NCBI RefSeq assembly: GCF_001995215.1
Contig: NZ_MUXN01000002.1
Span: forward strand, 220,414 to 284,413
Direction of reading: 5' to 3'
Origin: Amycolatopsis azurea DSM 43854
Lineage (GTDB): Bacteria; Actinomycetota; Actinomycetes; Mycobacteriales; Pseudonocardiaceae
Length of the DNA: 64,000 nucleotides
The notes under the pieces were generated by a model. That model did not search any database, had not been told where the DNA came from, and worked only from the letters and a program-made list of their open reading frames with translations. Positions 1 to 8,401 of the stretch are shown here, piece after piece. A program made the position numbers and the translations under genes. The first letter of the stretch is position 1. Each line of letters begins with the position of its first letter.

Positions 1-673
1 CAACGACAGCGGTTCCGCGCTGGGCACGGCCATCGACGCGCAGTGGTTCTACACCGGACAGGCGACCATCGATTGGGACGTCTACGCGGGGGAGAACTTC
101 GTCGAGGACGTCGTCCCGGATCCGGCCAAGTACGAGACCCGGCCGCTCGTGGCGAGCGAGGTCGCCAAGTACATCAAGGACGGCAACATCATCGGCTGGG
201 CCCGTGGCCGCTACGAGATGGGCCCGCGGGCGCTGGGCAACCGGTCCATCCTCGCCGCGCCGTTCACCGTGGACACCACCGTGCGGCTCAACAAGATCAA
301 GCGTCGCGAGGACTACCGTCCGATCGCCCCGATCGCGCTGGAATCCGACGCGCCCCAGTGGTTCGTCGGCTCGGTGCAGGACCCGTACATGCTGTACTTC
401 AACCACGTCACCTCCGACGAGCTGAAGGCCATCACGCATGTCGACGGGACCGCGCGCACCCAGACGGTGACCCGGGAACGCAACGCCGGCATCACGGACC
501 TGCTCGAAGCGTTCCGCGAGCAGACCGGGTTCAGCGTGCTGTGCAACACCTCGCTGAACAACAACGGGCGCGGTTTCCTCAACCGCACCAGTGATCTCAT
601 CGAGTACGGGGAGACGTACGGCCTCGACGGCTACGTCATCAACGACACGTTCGTGACCCCGCGCGCATCCTGA
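1..673 (+). CDS. Carbamoyltransferase, C-terminal part (partial)
   Basis: The reading frame is open at the left edge (first full codon at base 2), so only about the last 223 residues are present. The visible part is the C-terminal domain of NodU/CmcH/TobZ-type O-carbamoyltransferases: GWARGRYEMGPRALGNRS, then EDYRPIAP and the late NTSLN motif. These enzymes carbamoylate hydroxyl groups of natural products from carbamoyl phosphate and ATP. It heads a run of plus-strand biosynthetic genes and is followed by a large hairpin at 683-739. The acceptor cannot be read from this fragment. Family assignment is firm; pathway is unknown. Confidence 0.9.
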   Translation, partial: NDSGSALGTAIDAQWFYTGQATIDWDVYAGENFVEDVVPDPAKYETRPLVASEVAKYIKDGNIIGWARGRYEMGPRALGNRSILAAPFTVDTTVRLNKIKRREDYRPIAPIALESDAPQWFVGSVQDPYMLYFNHVTSDELKAITHVDGTARTQTVTRERNAGITDLLEAFREQTGFSVLCNTSLNNNGRGFLNRTSDLIEYGETYGLDGYVINDTFVTPRAS

Positions 674-682
674 TTCCTTGCC

Positions 683-739
683 CAACGGGGGTAAGGCCCG
701 GATGCCACGTCCCCAGCCGTGGCGTCCGGGACCCCGTTG
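683..739 (+). terminator. Long GC-rich two-part hairpin after the carbamoyltransferase gene
   Basis: Outer arms CAACGGGG (683-690) and CCCCGTTG (732-739) enclose an inner stem of 13 bases on each side (697-709 and 718-730) with one G-T pair. There is no T-tract, as is common in actinobacteria. It lies between two genes on the same strand, 10 bases after one stop and 35 before the next start, so it may terminate, attenuate or stabilise the transcript. Confidence 0.5.
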
Positions 740-774
740 CGCCCACTCGAAGTCTCGCCCGGAGGGGGAAGGCC

Positions 775-1932
775 ATGCGAGTCGTGCTCGCGGGCGGCGG
801 TGTCATCGCGCTGCTGACCGCCGTGGAGTGCGTGTCGGCCGGGCACGAAGTGGTGATCGCCGACCAGGCGGACATCCCGTTCACCGGTGCCACGTCGTTC
901 GACCGGCATCGCGTGCTGCGCGCGTTGCATCCCGGCGACCCGGCCACGACGGCGGCCGCGGTCGGCGCGCATCACGCGTGGATCGAACTGGAGCATCTGC
1001 TGTCCACGGCGTTCTACGAACAGTCGGGCGCGCTCACCGCGATCGGGGCGGACGAGGCGACGGCTGCGCGGGATCTGCTGAACGCGGCCGGGTCCAAGGC
1101 CGAAGTGTTCGGCGCGGGCGAACTCGCCGCCGAGTTCCCGCACGCCGGGTTCGTTCCCGGGACCGGCGCGGTCTTCGAGTCGCACGCCGGAGTCCTGCTC
1201 GCGGACCGGGTACTGACGGCTTGCGCGGGCTGGCTGCGCTGGAACGCCAAGGCGGAACTGCATCCGCACCGCAAGGTGATCGGAGTCGACACCGACCGGG
1301 CCGAGGTCCGGCTGGCCGACGGCGGCTCCCTGCGGGGCGACGCGGTCCTGCTGGCGGCGGGCCCGTGGTCCAGGGACCTGCTGGCCCCCGGGCTGGCCAG
1401 GGAACTCGTGCTGCACCGGCAGACGATGCTCTACTGCGACGTCCCGCCCGCCGACGCCGCGGCCTGGGCGGCGACACCGGCGATCACCTCGCTCGGCTCC
1501 GCCGGCGGCGCGTGGCTGGTGCCGCCGGTCGCCGGGACGCCGTTGAAGCTCAGTGCCGCGAGCGCCTGCCGGGTCGTCGACGAGATCGGCGCCGCCACCG
1601 CGCCCTCGTGGTGGCGTGAGCACCTGATCGACACGTTCGCCGAGCTGATCCCGGGTTTCCGCCGGGACTGGCTGATCGACACCCGGGACTGCCACTACCT
1701 GGCCCGGCGCTCCACCCTCGGCCCGATGCTCGCCGTCCTCGGCGACCGGGTCCTGTCCTACGCGGCGTGCGGCGGCTCGTCCTTCAAGTTCGCCCCGCTG
1801 ATCGCCCGGTCGCTGACCGCGCGCCTGACCGGCGCGGATCCGGCCCCGACCGGACTCGAACCGCTCGACCGGCCGCTCGTGCGCGCGTCCGGCGTCCATC
1901 CGATCCGTCCTGCCCTACGAGGTGTGTCGTGA
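775..1932 (+). CDS. FAD-dependent amino acid oxidase-like oxidoreductase
   Basis: 385 residues. The N-terminus has a Rossmann FAD-binding motif, GGGVIALLTAVECVSAGHEV (about residues 6-25). A long substrate domain and a late CGGSSFKFAPLIA segment follow, the arrangement of DAO-family oxidases (D-amino acid, sarcosine and glycine oxidases). The likely reaction is oxidation of an amine or amino acid substrate, probably a pathway intermediate. A GGAGGGGGAAGG ribosome site precedes the ATG. The stop overlaps the next gene's GTG (GTGA at 1929-1932), so translation with the ATP-grasp gene is probably coupled. Exact substrate unknown. Confidence 0.8.
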   Translation: MRVVLAGGGVIALLTAVECVSAGHEVVIADQADIPFTGATSFDRHRVLRALHPGDPATTAAAVGAHHAWIELEHLLSTAFYEQSGALTAIGADEATAARDLLNAAGSKAEVFGAGELAAEFPHAGFVPGTGAVFESHAGVLLADRVLTACAGWLRWNAKAELHPHRKVIGVDTDRAEVRLADGGSLRGDAVLLAAGPWSRDLLAPGLARELVLHRQTMLYCDVPPADAAAWAATPAITSLGSAGGAWLVPPVAGTPLKLSAASACRVVDEIGAATAPSWWREHLIDTFAELIPGFRRDWLIDTRDCHYLARRSTLGPMLAVLGDRVLSYAACGGSSFKFAPLIARSLTARLTGADPAPTGLEPLDRPLVRASGVHPIRPALRGVS

Positions 1933-3182
1933 AACTGCTCGCGCTGGAAGCCAGCCAGAACTCCTACTACTACCTGCCCCGGTACCAGCAGATCGAGGAC
2001 TTCGGCGGAGTGCTGTACGTGCTCAACGGGGTCGGGACCGAGGACCTCTGGCCGTCCGAGCGCTACCGGATCGCCGGCAGCAACCACATCGACGACCTGA
2101 TCGAGCACGCGAAGGCCTGGCACGCCGAGGAGTCCTTCGACGGCGTGCTCACCTTCTCCGAGTCCGGTGTGGTCCTGGTCGCCGCGGTGGCCGAGGCGCT
2201 CGGCCTGCCCGGTATCGGCGTGGACGCGGCCCGGACGAGCCGGAACAAGCTGATCATGCGGCAGGCGCACGAAAAGGGCGGTGCCGCGCATCCGGACTAC
2301 CGATTCGTCGAAGACCTCGATTCGGCCCTCCAGGCGGCCGAGGACTTCGGATACCCGGTGATCCTGAAGCCGACGCTCGGCGCGGCCAGCAACTTCGTCT
2401 TCCGCGTCGACGACGAGGAGAAGATGCGGGAACGCTACGCGCAGGCGCGCGAAGGCATCGACCGGATGACCTGGTACAACATGGAGGCCGAGGGGCTGGA
2501 TCTCGGTCCGCACGGCCTGCTCGTCGAGTCCTTTCTGGACGGTCACGAACACCTCATCGAGGCGCTGGCCTGGGACGACGAGGTCTACCTGGGATCCATT
2601 GTGGACAGGGTCACGTCGGAAGGTGAGACCTTCGACGACGACGTGCACCACGCGCCGACATCGCTGACCCCGGACCAAGTGGCCGAAGTGCAGGGCGTGG
2701 TGGCCGCCGGGGTGCGGGCGCAGGGCATCACCCGCGGCGCGCTGCACGCCGAGGTCCGCTTCCACCAGGGCAAACCGTTCCTGCTGGAGATCGCCGTCCG
2801 CCCCGGCGGCGGAGGGCTCGACCACATGGCGCGGCTTTCGGCCGGATACGACCCGATCCGGGGACTGATGGACGTCTCCCGCGGTGTGCGGCCGGACGTC
2901 CACCACTTCAGCCCGACCGGGCTGCACACGGCCGCGATGTGCCTGATCTGCCCCGGCGGCGTGATCGCCTCGATCGAGGTCCCGCCGGCGGTGAACGACT
3001 CGGAAGCCTTGTACTACCTCAAGATCTTCGCGAAGCCGGGTGATCTGATCAAGCGCCCGCCGCTCGGCAACAACATCTTCGGCGGCATCGGCGCGCTCGG
3101 GGCGTCGTTCGACGAAGCCATGCGCAACGCGAACGACCTGGCCGGGAAGATCGAGGTCAAGCTCAGCGAAACCCAGAAATAG
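1929..3182 (+). CDS. ATP-grasp ligase (amino acid ligase-like)
   Basis: 417 residues from the GTG at 1929, which overlaps the upstream stop. The ATP-grasp fold is visible: YPVILKPTLGAASNFVF near residues 142-158 holds the ATP-binding Lys147, and the later LHAEVRF and LLEIAVRPGGG strands carry the metal-binding acidic residues. Members activate a carboxylate as acyl phosphate and couple it to an amine; this one resembles L-amino-acid ligases used in small peptide natural products. Position between an amine oxidase-like gene and an arginine-type hydrolase suggests amide formation on an arginine-derived intermediate, which is inference. Confidence 0.85.
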   Translation: MKLLALEASQNSYYYLPRYQQIEDFGGVLYVLNGVGTEDLWPSERYRIAGSNHIDDLIEHAKAWHAEESFDGVLTFSESGVVLVAAVAEALGLPGIGVDAARTSRNKLIMRQAHEKGGAAHPDYRFVEDLDSALQAAEDFGYPVILKPTLGAASNFVFRVDDEEKMRERYAQAREGIDRMTWYNMEAEGLDLGPHGLLVESFLDGHEHLIEALAWDDEVYLGSIVDRVTSEGETFDDDVHHAPTSLTPDQVAEVQGVVAAGVRAQGITRGALHAEVRFHQGKPFLLEIAVRPGGGGLDHMARLSAGYDPIRGLMDVSRGVRPDVHHFSPTGLHTAAMCLICPGGVIASIEVPPAVNDSEALYYLKIFAKPGDLIKRPPLGNNIFGGIGALGASFDEAMRNANDLAGKIEVKLSETQK

Positions 3183-3203
3183 CAACGGATCCCGTTCTGT
3201 GAA

Positions 3204-3228
3204 ACCGGCCCCTTACCCAGGGGCCGGT
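3204..3228 (+). terminator. 9-bp GC-rich hairpin between the ATP-grasp and hydrolase genes
   Basis: Arms ACCGGCCCC (3204-3212) and GGGGCCGGT (3220-3228) form a perfect 9-bp stem with a 7-base loop, 21 bases after the ATP-grasp stop. It may be a terminator or an attenuator separating two halves of the cluster. No T-run follows. Confidence 0.5.
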
Positions 3229-3261
3229 GGAAGAAGACGCCCAAAACCGCGTGGAGGAAGC

Positions 3262-4074
3262 GTGTCACGGACAGCCACTCAACGGCATTACCTGATGGTC
3301 AGACCGACGTACTTCGACGTCGAGTACTCGATCAATCCCTGGATGGACCCGAAGAAGCCCACGTATACCGAGCTCGCCCTCGCCCAGTGGGAGTGGCTGC
3401 ACGATCTCTACGTCGATCTGGGGCACCGCGTCGACCTGCTCGAACCGGTGCCGGGCCTGCCCGACATGGTGTTCGCGGCCAACGGCGCCACCGTGGTCAA
3501 CGGCCAGGTCCTCGTCGCGCGGTTCCATCACATGCAGCGGGCCGGCGAGTCCGACGCGTACCTGGAGTGGTTCCGGGCCAACGGATATCGCTACGTCCGG
3601 CAGGCACAGTGGGTCAACGAGGGGGAGGGCGACTACCTCGTCGCGGGGAAGAAGATCCTCGCCGGGACCGGGTTCCGCACCAATCCCGAGGCACACAACG
3701 AATCCCGCGAGTTCTTCGGCTGCCCCGTGATCGGGCTGACCCTGATCGACCCGCGGTACTACCACCTCGACACCGCGCTCGCCGTCCTCGACGACGAAAC
3801 GGTCATGTACTACCCGGAGGCGTTCTCCGAGGACAGCCGCCTGGTGCTCAAAGAAATGTACCCGGACGCGATCCTGGCCTCGGAGCGTGATGCCGCCGTC
3901 TTCGGGCTCAATGCCGTGTCGGACGGCAAGCACGTCGTGCTCCCGCAGGCGGCCACCGGGCTGACCGCGCAGCTGCGGGAACACGGTTTCGAACCCATCG
4001 GTGCCGATTTGTCCGAACTGCTGAAGGCAGGCGGCAGCGTCAAATGCTGCACGCTGGAATTGCGTGCCGGTTAA
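3262..4074 (+). CDS. Dimethylargininase / guanidino-group hydrolase family protein
   Basis: 270 residues from GTG at 3262, chosen because GGAGGAAG stands just upstream; an in-frame ATG at 3199 lacks such a site and runs through the hairpin. The guanidine-modifying fold is clear: an FxANG-type segment near residue 70, EGEGDYLVAGKKILAGTGFRTN, YYHLDT with catalytic His168, and a C-terminal GGSVKCCTLEL with the nucleophilic Cys (262 or 263). Family members hydrolyse methylated or substituted arginines to citrulline; relatives transfer amidino groups. The active-site residues are present, so the enzyme is probably active. Neighbouring arginine-hydroxylase-like and carbamoyltransferase genes suggest a guanidino-amino-acid pathway. 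Confidence 0.85.
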   Translation: MSRTATQRHYLMVRPTYFDVEYSINPWMDPKKPTYTELALAQWEWLHDLYVDLGHRVDLLEPVPGLPDMVFAANGATVVNGQVLVARFHHMQRAGESDAYLEWFRANGYRYVRQAQWVNEGEGDYLVAGKKILAGTGFRTNPEAHNESREFFGCPVIGLTLIDPRYYHLDTALAVLDDETVMYYPEAFSEDSRLVLKEMYPDAILASERDAAVFGLNAVSDGKHVVLPQAATGLTAQLREHGFEPIGADLSELLKAGGSVKCCTLELRAG

Positions 4075-4084
4075 GGAGAACTCC

Positions 4085-5506
4085 ATGGAGTCAGCTGTAC
4101 CGGAGAGGACCGGGCGCACCACACTGCGCCGGGTCCTCGTCGGGGCGACGTTGATCGCGGTGCCCGCGGTGGTGGTCGTCGTGGTGCTCGGCCTGGGTTC
4201 GGCCTACGAACCCGTCGCGGGCACCGCGGCCAAGGCCGCGAGCGGCGGACCCGACATCTACGCACGCCTGCTGGTCGCTTTGCCGGTGATCCTGGGCGCC
4301 TGCTATCTGGCGGGCGCGCTGGCCCGGCGGCTCGGCCAGCCCCCGGTGATCGGCGAGATCGTCGCGGGCATCCTGCTGGGGCCGTCGCTGTTCGGGCTCG
4401 TGTGGCCCGGCGCGTTCGGCTGGCTGTTCCCCAGCGGGGTGGTCTCGGCGATCAACATCCTGGCGCAGCTGGGCCTGATCTTCTTCATGTACCTGGTCGG
4501 TTCCGAGATCGACCTCGACGCGGTGCGCGAACGCGGGTTCACCGCGGTGACGGTCAGCCAGGTCAGCATCGCGCTGCCGATGGTCACCGGCATCGTGCTC
4601 GCGCTCGGCATGTACCCGGTGTTCGGCGGCGACGTCGGCTTCCTCGCGTTCGGGCTGTTCATCGCGGTCTCGATGAGCGTGACGGCGTTCCCGGTGCTGG
4701 CGCGGATCCTGACCGACCGCGGGATCTCGAAGACCCCGCTGGGCGCGCTCGCGCTCACCTGCGCCGCCGTCGACGACGTCGCCGCGTGGTGCCTGCTCGC
4801 CGTCGTGGTCGCCGTCAGCCAGGGCGGCACGCCGTCGGAGGTCTTCCTGACCGTCGGGCTCACCCTGGCCTTCGTCGCGCTGATGGTCTACGTCGTCCGG
4901 CCGCTGCTGCACAAGTTGCTGACCCGGGTGCCGGAGCCCGCGGTCCTCGCGATCCTGCTCGGCGGGATCATGCTGTCGGCCCTGGCCACCAACGAGATCG
5001 GCATCCACGCGCTCTTCGGCGCCTTCCTGTTCGGCGCGATCGCGCCGAGGCGGGACCCGGTCGTCGCCCGCGCCGCCGGGAAGCTCGGCAGCGTGACCCT
5101 GACCCTGCTGCTGCCGCTGTTCTTCGCCTATACCGGGCTGCACACCGAGTTCAGCCTGCTCGGTTCCGGATCGATGTGGCTGTGGACCCTGGCCGTCACG
5201 GCGGTGGCGGTGTTCGGGAAATGGGCCGGCAGTACCACGGCGGCCCGGCTGACCGGCGTCGGCTGGCGCGAGTCGCTGTCGCTCGGGGCGCTGATGAACT
5301 GCCGCGGGCTGACCGAACTGGTGGTCCTCAACGTCGGCCTCCAGTTGAAGGTGATCAGCCCGACGGTGTTCGCGATGCTCGTGATCATGACGCTGGTCTC
5401 GACGATCGCCACCGCCCCCGCACTCACCCTGATCGACAGGTTCGGGAAGAAGTCCGAAAAGGACTCGGAGAAGACCGCCGGTCCAGCGGCGGCGGAAAGT
5501 AGATAG
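4085..5506 (+). CDS. Cation/proton antiporter, CPA2 (KefB/NapA) type
   Basis: 473 residues from ATG at 4085, preceded by AAGGAG with good spacing; an upstream ATG at 4064 lies inside the previous gene. An N-terminal membrane anchor (VAVVVVVVLGLG region) is followed by about 12 hydrophobic segments of the Na+/H+ exchanger domain, including GQPPVIGEIVAGILLGPSLFG, TAFPVLARIL and the core AAVDDVAAW motif. Similar antiporters occur in actinobacterial biosynthetic clusters, where they are thought to export product or manage ion stress. The gene starts 10 bases after the hydrolase stop and ends six bases before the dioxygenase gene. The ion and any drug substrate are not predictable. Confidence 0.9.
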   Translation: MESAVPERTGRTTLRRVLVGATLIAVPAVVVVVVLGLGSAYEPVAGTAAKAASGGPDIYARLLVALPVILGACYLAGALARRLGQPPVIGEIVAGILLGPSLFGLVWPGAFGWLFPSGVVSAINILAQLGLIFFMYLVGSEIDLDAVRERGFTAVTVSQVSIALPMVTGIVLALGMYPVFGGDVGFLAFGLFIAVSMSVTAFPVLARILTDRGISKTPLGALALTCAAVDDVAAWCLLAVVVAVSQGGTPSEVFLTVGLTLAFVALMVYVVRPLLHKLLTRVPEPAVLAILLGGIMLSALATNEIGIHALFGAFLFGAIAPRRDPVVARAAGKLGSVTLTLLLPLFFAYTGLHTEFSLLGSGSMWLWTLAVTAVAVFGKWAGSTTAARLTGVGWRESLSLGALMNCRGLTELVVLNVGLQLKVISPTVFAMLVIMTLVSTIATAPALTLIDRFGKKSEKDSEKTAGPAAAESR

Positions 5507-5512
5507 GACACC

Positions 5513-6526
5513 ATGACCAGCAAGCAGGAAACCCTAGTCAGCACCTTCGCCGAAGTCGTGCTCCCCGACGAGGTCCGGGACATCATCGGGAACGACCTGC
5601 GGTCCTTCGCGAACCCGGTCGAGGACATCGACCGGTCGCTGGCGATGCTCCGGGTCACGTTCTCGAAGCTGCCGATCGACCAGTTGCAGACGATCCTGGA
5701 CTTCGGCAGGCACGTCGACACCCCCGGCGTCGCGCTCGTGCGCAACCTGCCGGTGGACCCGGAGCTTCCGGAGACGCCGATCGACGGGGAACCCAGCAAG
5801 GACAAGAAGACCTTCGTCGCCGAGACCGTCCTTTTGGGACTGAGCCAGCTGCTCGGCGAACCCGTCGGGTTCACCACCGAGAAGAGCGGGCGGCTCGTGC
5901 ACGACGTCGTCCCCGTCTCGGCGGGCGCGCGGAGCCAGACCAACCAGAGCTCACACGTGTTCCTGAACTTCCACAACGACATCGTGCACGACGAGGTCGG
6001 CCGTTACGACGTGTCCAATCCGGACTTCCTGGTGCTGAACTGCGTTCGCCAGGACGGGAACAAGGAGGCCGTCACCTACTACGCCGACGGCCGGGACATC
6101 TCCGCCGCCCTGGACCCGGAGGTGCTCGACATCCTGCGCCGTCCGGTGTTCCGGCTCAACGCGCCTGGAAGTTACGTGCGCGATGTGGCCAAGGGGGCCG
6201 ACGTGCTGTCCGACCTCGTGCCGGTGATCTCCGGGCCGGCGGAGTCGCCGGAGGTGGCGGTCTCGGCCAACGGCGTGGTGGGGGAGACCGTCGAGGCGGA
6301 GCAGGCGCTGGAGCACTTGCAGCGCGTCTGCCGCGAGGTCGCGCACCAGGTCAAGCTGGAGCCGGGGACCGCGCTGCTGATCAACAACCGGAAGGGCCTG
6401 CACGCGAGGTCGCAGTTCTTCGCGCGGCACAACGGGCGTGACCGGTGGCTGCAGCGCACCTACATCCGGCGCAGCCTGTGGACGATCCGGTACCGCGGCA
6501 CGGCCGAGGACCGGCGGGTGCACTGA
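5513..6526 (+). CDS. Fe(II)/2-oxoglutarate dioxygenase, clavaminate synthase / arginine hydroxylase-like
   Basis: 337 residues. Iron ligands are visible as His154-x-Asp156 (NFHNDIVHD) and the distal His297 (KGLHARSQFF), followed by RDRWLQRTYIRR, whose arginine should bind 2-oxoglutarate. Spacing and the C-terminal block match the TauD/clavaminate synthase-like family that includes VioC, OrfP and AsnO, which hydroxylate free arginine or asparagine at C3. The most likely role is beta-hydroxylation of an arginine-like amino acid in the cluster. It is the last gene of the run and is followed by a strong palindrome. Substrate choice is inference. Confidence 0.85.
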   Translation: MTSKQETLVSTFAEVVLPDEVRDIIGNDLRSFANPVEDIDRSLAMLRVTFSKLPIDQLQTILDFGRHVDTPGVALVRNLPVDPELPETPIDGEPSKDKKTFVAETVLLGLSQLLGEPVGFTTEKSGRLVHDVVPVSAGARSQTNQSSHVFLNFHNDIVHDEVGRYDVSNPDFLVLNCVRQDGNKEAVTYYADGRDISAALDPEVLDILRRPVFRLNAPGSYVRDVAKGADVLSDLVPVISGPAESPEVAVSANGVVGETVEAEQALEHLQRVCREVAHQVKLEPGTALLINNRKGLHARSQFFARHNGRDRWLQRTYIRRSLWTIRYRGTAEDRRVH

Positions 6527-6534
6527 GGATCTTT

Positions 6535-6589
6535 GTCCGTGAAGGCCTCCTTGAGGGACCCAGGGTCCCTCAAGGAGGCCTTCACGGAC
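6535..6589. repeat. 55-bp perfect palindrome
   Basis: Two 27-base arms around a single A at 6562; the left arm begins GTCCGTGAAGGCCTCCTTGA. A nearly identical palindrome occurs at 55776-55832, with two-base differences only at the edges and centre, so this is a dispersed family. Here it lies just after the dioxygenase stop and could act as a transcription terminator. Confidence 0.85.
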
Positions 6590-6654
6590 CGCTGCCGCCC
6601 CGGAACCCCGGCGGGACTGGTTTTCGCAGGTCGCGGAGGGGGTACTTCAGGGCA

Positions 6655-7014
6655 ATGAGACCCAACTCGGAGGTGCCGCCGTACGTGCTGGCCGCGCAGG
6701 CGGGAGGCGCCGTGCGTCACCTGTGCCGTCGGATGCGGAACGGCGAACCGGCCTCGCCCACTGACCTCTGCCGGACTCTCGGCGCGTTGCAGCAGCTCGC
6801 CGGCGACCTCGCCCACGTGCTGCCCGGTCTGCAAGAACAACTCGAAGCAAGCCTGCTGGCCGGCCGAATCGGCACGGGCGAGACGGCGGGGGAGGCCTGG
6901 GACAAGGTCGCCGACGTCGGCCATGCTCTCGCACAGGCCCACGCGAGCAGCCTGGTGATGGCCACTGAGCTGCGCGCCTCGCAGCGGGTGCTCGGAGAGC
7001 TCGCCTCTTCGTGA
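6655..7014 (+). CDS. Small helical protein of unknown function
   Basis: 119 residues from ATG at 6655; the frame is open further upstream but only across the end of the dioxygenase gene and the palindrome. The protein is rich in Ala, Leu and Glu and looks all-helical, with no signal peptide or membrane segment and no motif I recognise. Codon third positions are GC-rich as in real genes. It is convergent with the universal stress gene, whose stop lies one base away. A role in stress response from that neighbour would be speculation. Confidence 0.65.
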   Translation: MRPNSEVPPYVLAAQAGGAVRHLCRRMRNGEPASPTDLCRTLGALQQLAGDLAHVLPGLQEQLEASLLAGRIGTGETAGEAWDKVADVGHALAQAHASSLVMATELRASQRVLGELASS

Positions 7015-7015
7015 C

Positions 7016-7879
7016 TCAGCCGACCGGCTGAGTCCGGACCACCGCCACCGGACAGTGCGCGTGGTGCAGCGCGTCGTCGCTGATCGAACCGAGCAGCAGA
7101 CGCCGGAGGTCACCGCGATCGCTCCGGCCGACCACCAGCAGCGCGGCCTCGCTGGACTGAACGGTCAACGCCTGCGCGGCGGGCCCGATGCCGTGCACCA
7201 TTTCCACGGCGACGTCCGGATAGCGCTCCTGCCACGGCTTGAGCTGCCGGGCGACGAGTTCGTCGGCGACTTCCTGGGGGAGACCGGGCGACGGATCCAG
7301 GACCGGCCCGCCGAGCAGGGGTTCGCTCGCGGGACCCCAGATCGGCATCCTCGCGACGTGGACCGCGTGCACGGTCAGTCCGTGACGTGCCGCGAAGTCG
7401 AACGCGAAACCGGCCGCCTGCGCGCTCTGCTCGGAGCCGTCGGTACCGAGGATCACCGGCCCGTCCGGGGGCGGCTGCTCCCCGCGTACGACTACGACCG
7501 GCCGCCCGGCGGTCTTGGTCACGCCGGATTCCGTCGAACCGCTGACGGCCCTGGCGAACAACCCGGTGTGGGATTCGCCCAGCACGATCATCGCCGCGTC
7601 CGTCTCGTCGGCGACCGCGGTCAGGACCTCTTCCGGAGTGCCGCCGCGGACGACCGTGCGGACGTCGACGCCGGGATCGGAACGTTCCAGGGCTTCCGCC
7701 ATCGAGGCGAGTCGCCGCTGGGCGGGCTCGACCTCGGCCGCGTCGCCCGCGTGCGCGAGGAGCAGGCCGAGTCCGCGGGATTGCGCCTCGGCGGCCGCCC
7801 AGCGCACGGCGCGTTCGGCCTCCTGCGATCCGTCGAAACCGGTCACGACGGGTCCGGGGTGGGTTCGGTCGGCGGACAT
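7016..7879 (-). CDS. Universal stress protein with two USP domains
   Basis: 287 residues, two tandem UspA domains. Domain 1 opens with PVVTGFDGSQEAERAVRWAA and ends in a VLGESHTGLF...GSTESGV segment. Domain 2 opens with PVILGTDGSEQSAQAAGFAF and contains the ATP-binding signature VVGRSDRGDLRRLLLGSISDDALHHAHCPV near its end. Such double-domain USPs are cytosolic nucleotide-binding proteins of redox, hypoxia or stationary-phase stress in actinobacteria. GGAGG stands upstream of the ATG on the minus strand. The nearby STAS genes fit a stress-response neighbourhood. Confidence 0.95.
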   Translation of the reverse strand: MSADRTHPGPVVTGFDGSQEAERAVRWAAAEAQSRGLGLLLAHAGDAAEVEPAQRRLASMAEALERSDPGVDVRTVVRGGTPEEVLTAVADETDAAMIVLGESHTGLFARAVSGSTESGVTKTAGRPVVVVRGEQPPPDGPVILGTDGSEQSAQAAGFAFDFAARHGLTVHAVHVARMPIWGPASEPLLGGPVLDPSPGLPQEVADELVARQLKPWQERYPDVAVEMVHGIGPAAQALTVQSSEAALLVVGRSDRGDLRRLLLGSISDDALHHAHCPVAVVRTQPVG

Positions 7880-7985
7880 GGGGCATCACCTCCGTTTTGC
7901 CGGTGGTACCCGCTTTTCGCGGTCTTCAAGTCACCGAAGTCCTCCGTCCGGTTTCGCCTGCCCCCGGATCTGGGTACTTCAAGGT

Positions 7986-8384
7986 ATGACTTCCCTGTCG
8001 ACGCCCCGCGCGCTTGACACGAAGCGCGCACTCCCGGTGCCCTGCGAATCACGGGCGCTGGAAGAACCGAGGGGACGTCTGCGGCTGCAGGTGAGCAGGC
8101 CGACCAAGGGGACCGCCGTCATCACGGCGAACGGCGCGGTCGACCTCGGTACCGCGCCCCGGTTCTGGGACATGCTGAACCAGCGGCTCCACGGTCACGG
8201 CGCCACGCTGATCGTCAACCTGTCCGATCTCGATTTCTTCGGTGTGACCGGTATTCGGGTGCTCGAACGGGCGCAGTTGCTCGCCGACGACACGGGCACG
8301 CTCCTGTTCGTCTTCCCCGGCGAGTGCCGTTCCGCCCGGCGGTTGCTCGACCTCTACGACGGCGCGGGTCTTCATTCGCTGTAA
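7986..8384 (+). CDS. STAS-domain anti-sigma factor antagonist-like protein
   Basis: 132 residues from ATG at 7986. A 45-residue Arg/Pro-rich tail precedes a STAS domain (TAVITANGAVDLGTA, then LIVNLSDLDFFGVTGIRVLERA). The SpoIIAA phosphorylation motif DSSG is replaced by GVTG, so Thr stands where Ser is usually phosphorylated and the preceding Asp is lost. Such proteins bind anti-sigma kinases, but regulation here may differ or be absent. No RsbW-type kinase or sigma factor is adjacent. A divergent gap of about 105 bases separates it from the stress gene. Confidence 0.8.
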   Translation: MTSLSTPRALDTKRALPVPCESRALEEPRGRLRLQVSRPTKGTAVITANGAVDLGTAPRFWDMLNQRLHGHGATLIVNLSDLDFFGVTGIRVLERAQLLADDTGTLLFVFPGECRSARRLLDLYDGAGLHSL

Positions 8385-8401
8385 GCGCCTTCGGTGACGC
8401 G

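Noticed and set aside
631..1899. Long minus-strand frame opposite the FAD oxidoreductase gene
   Set aside because: Composition is Arg/Gly-rich and motif-free; the plus strand has a good ribosome site and an FAD motif.
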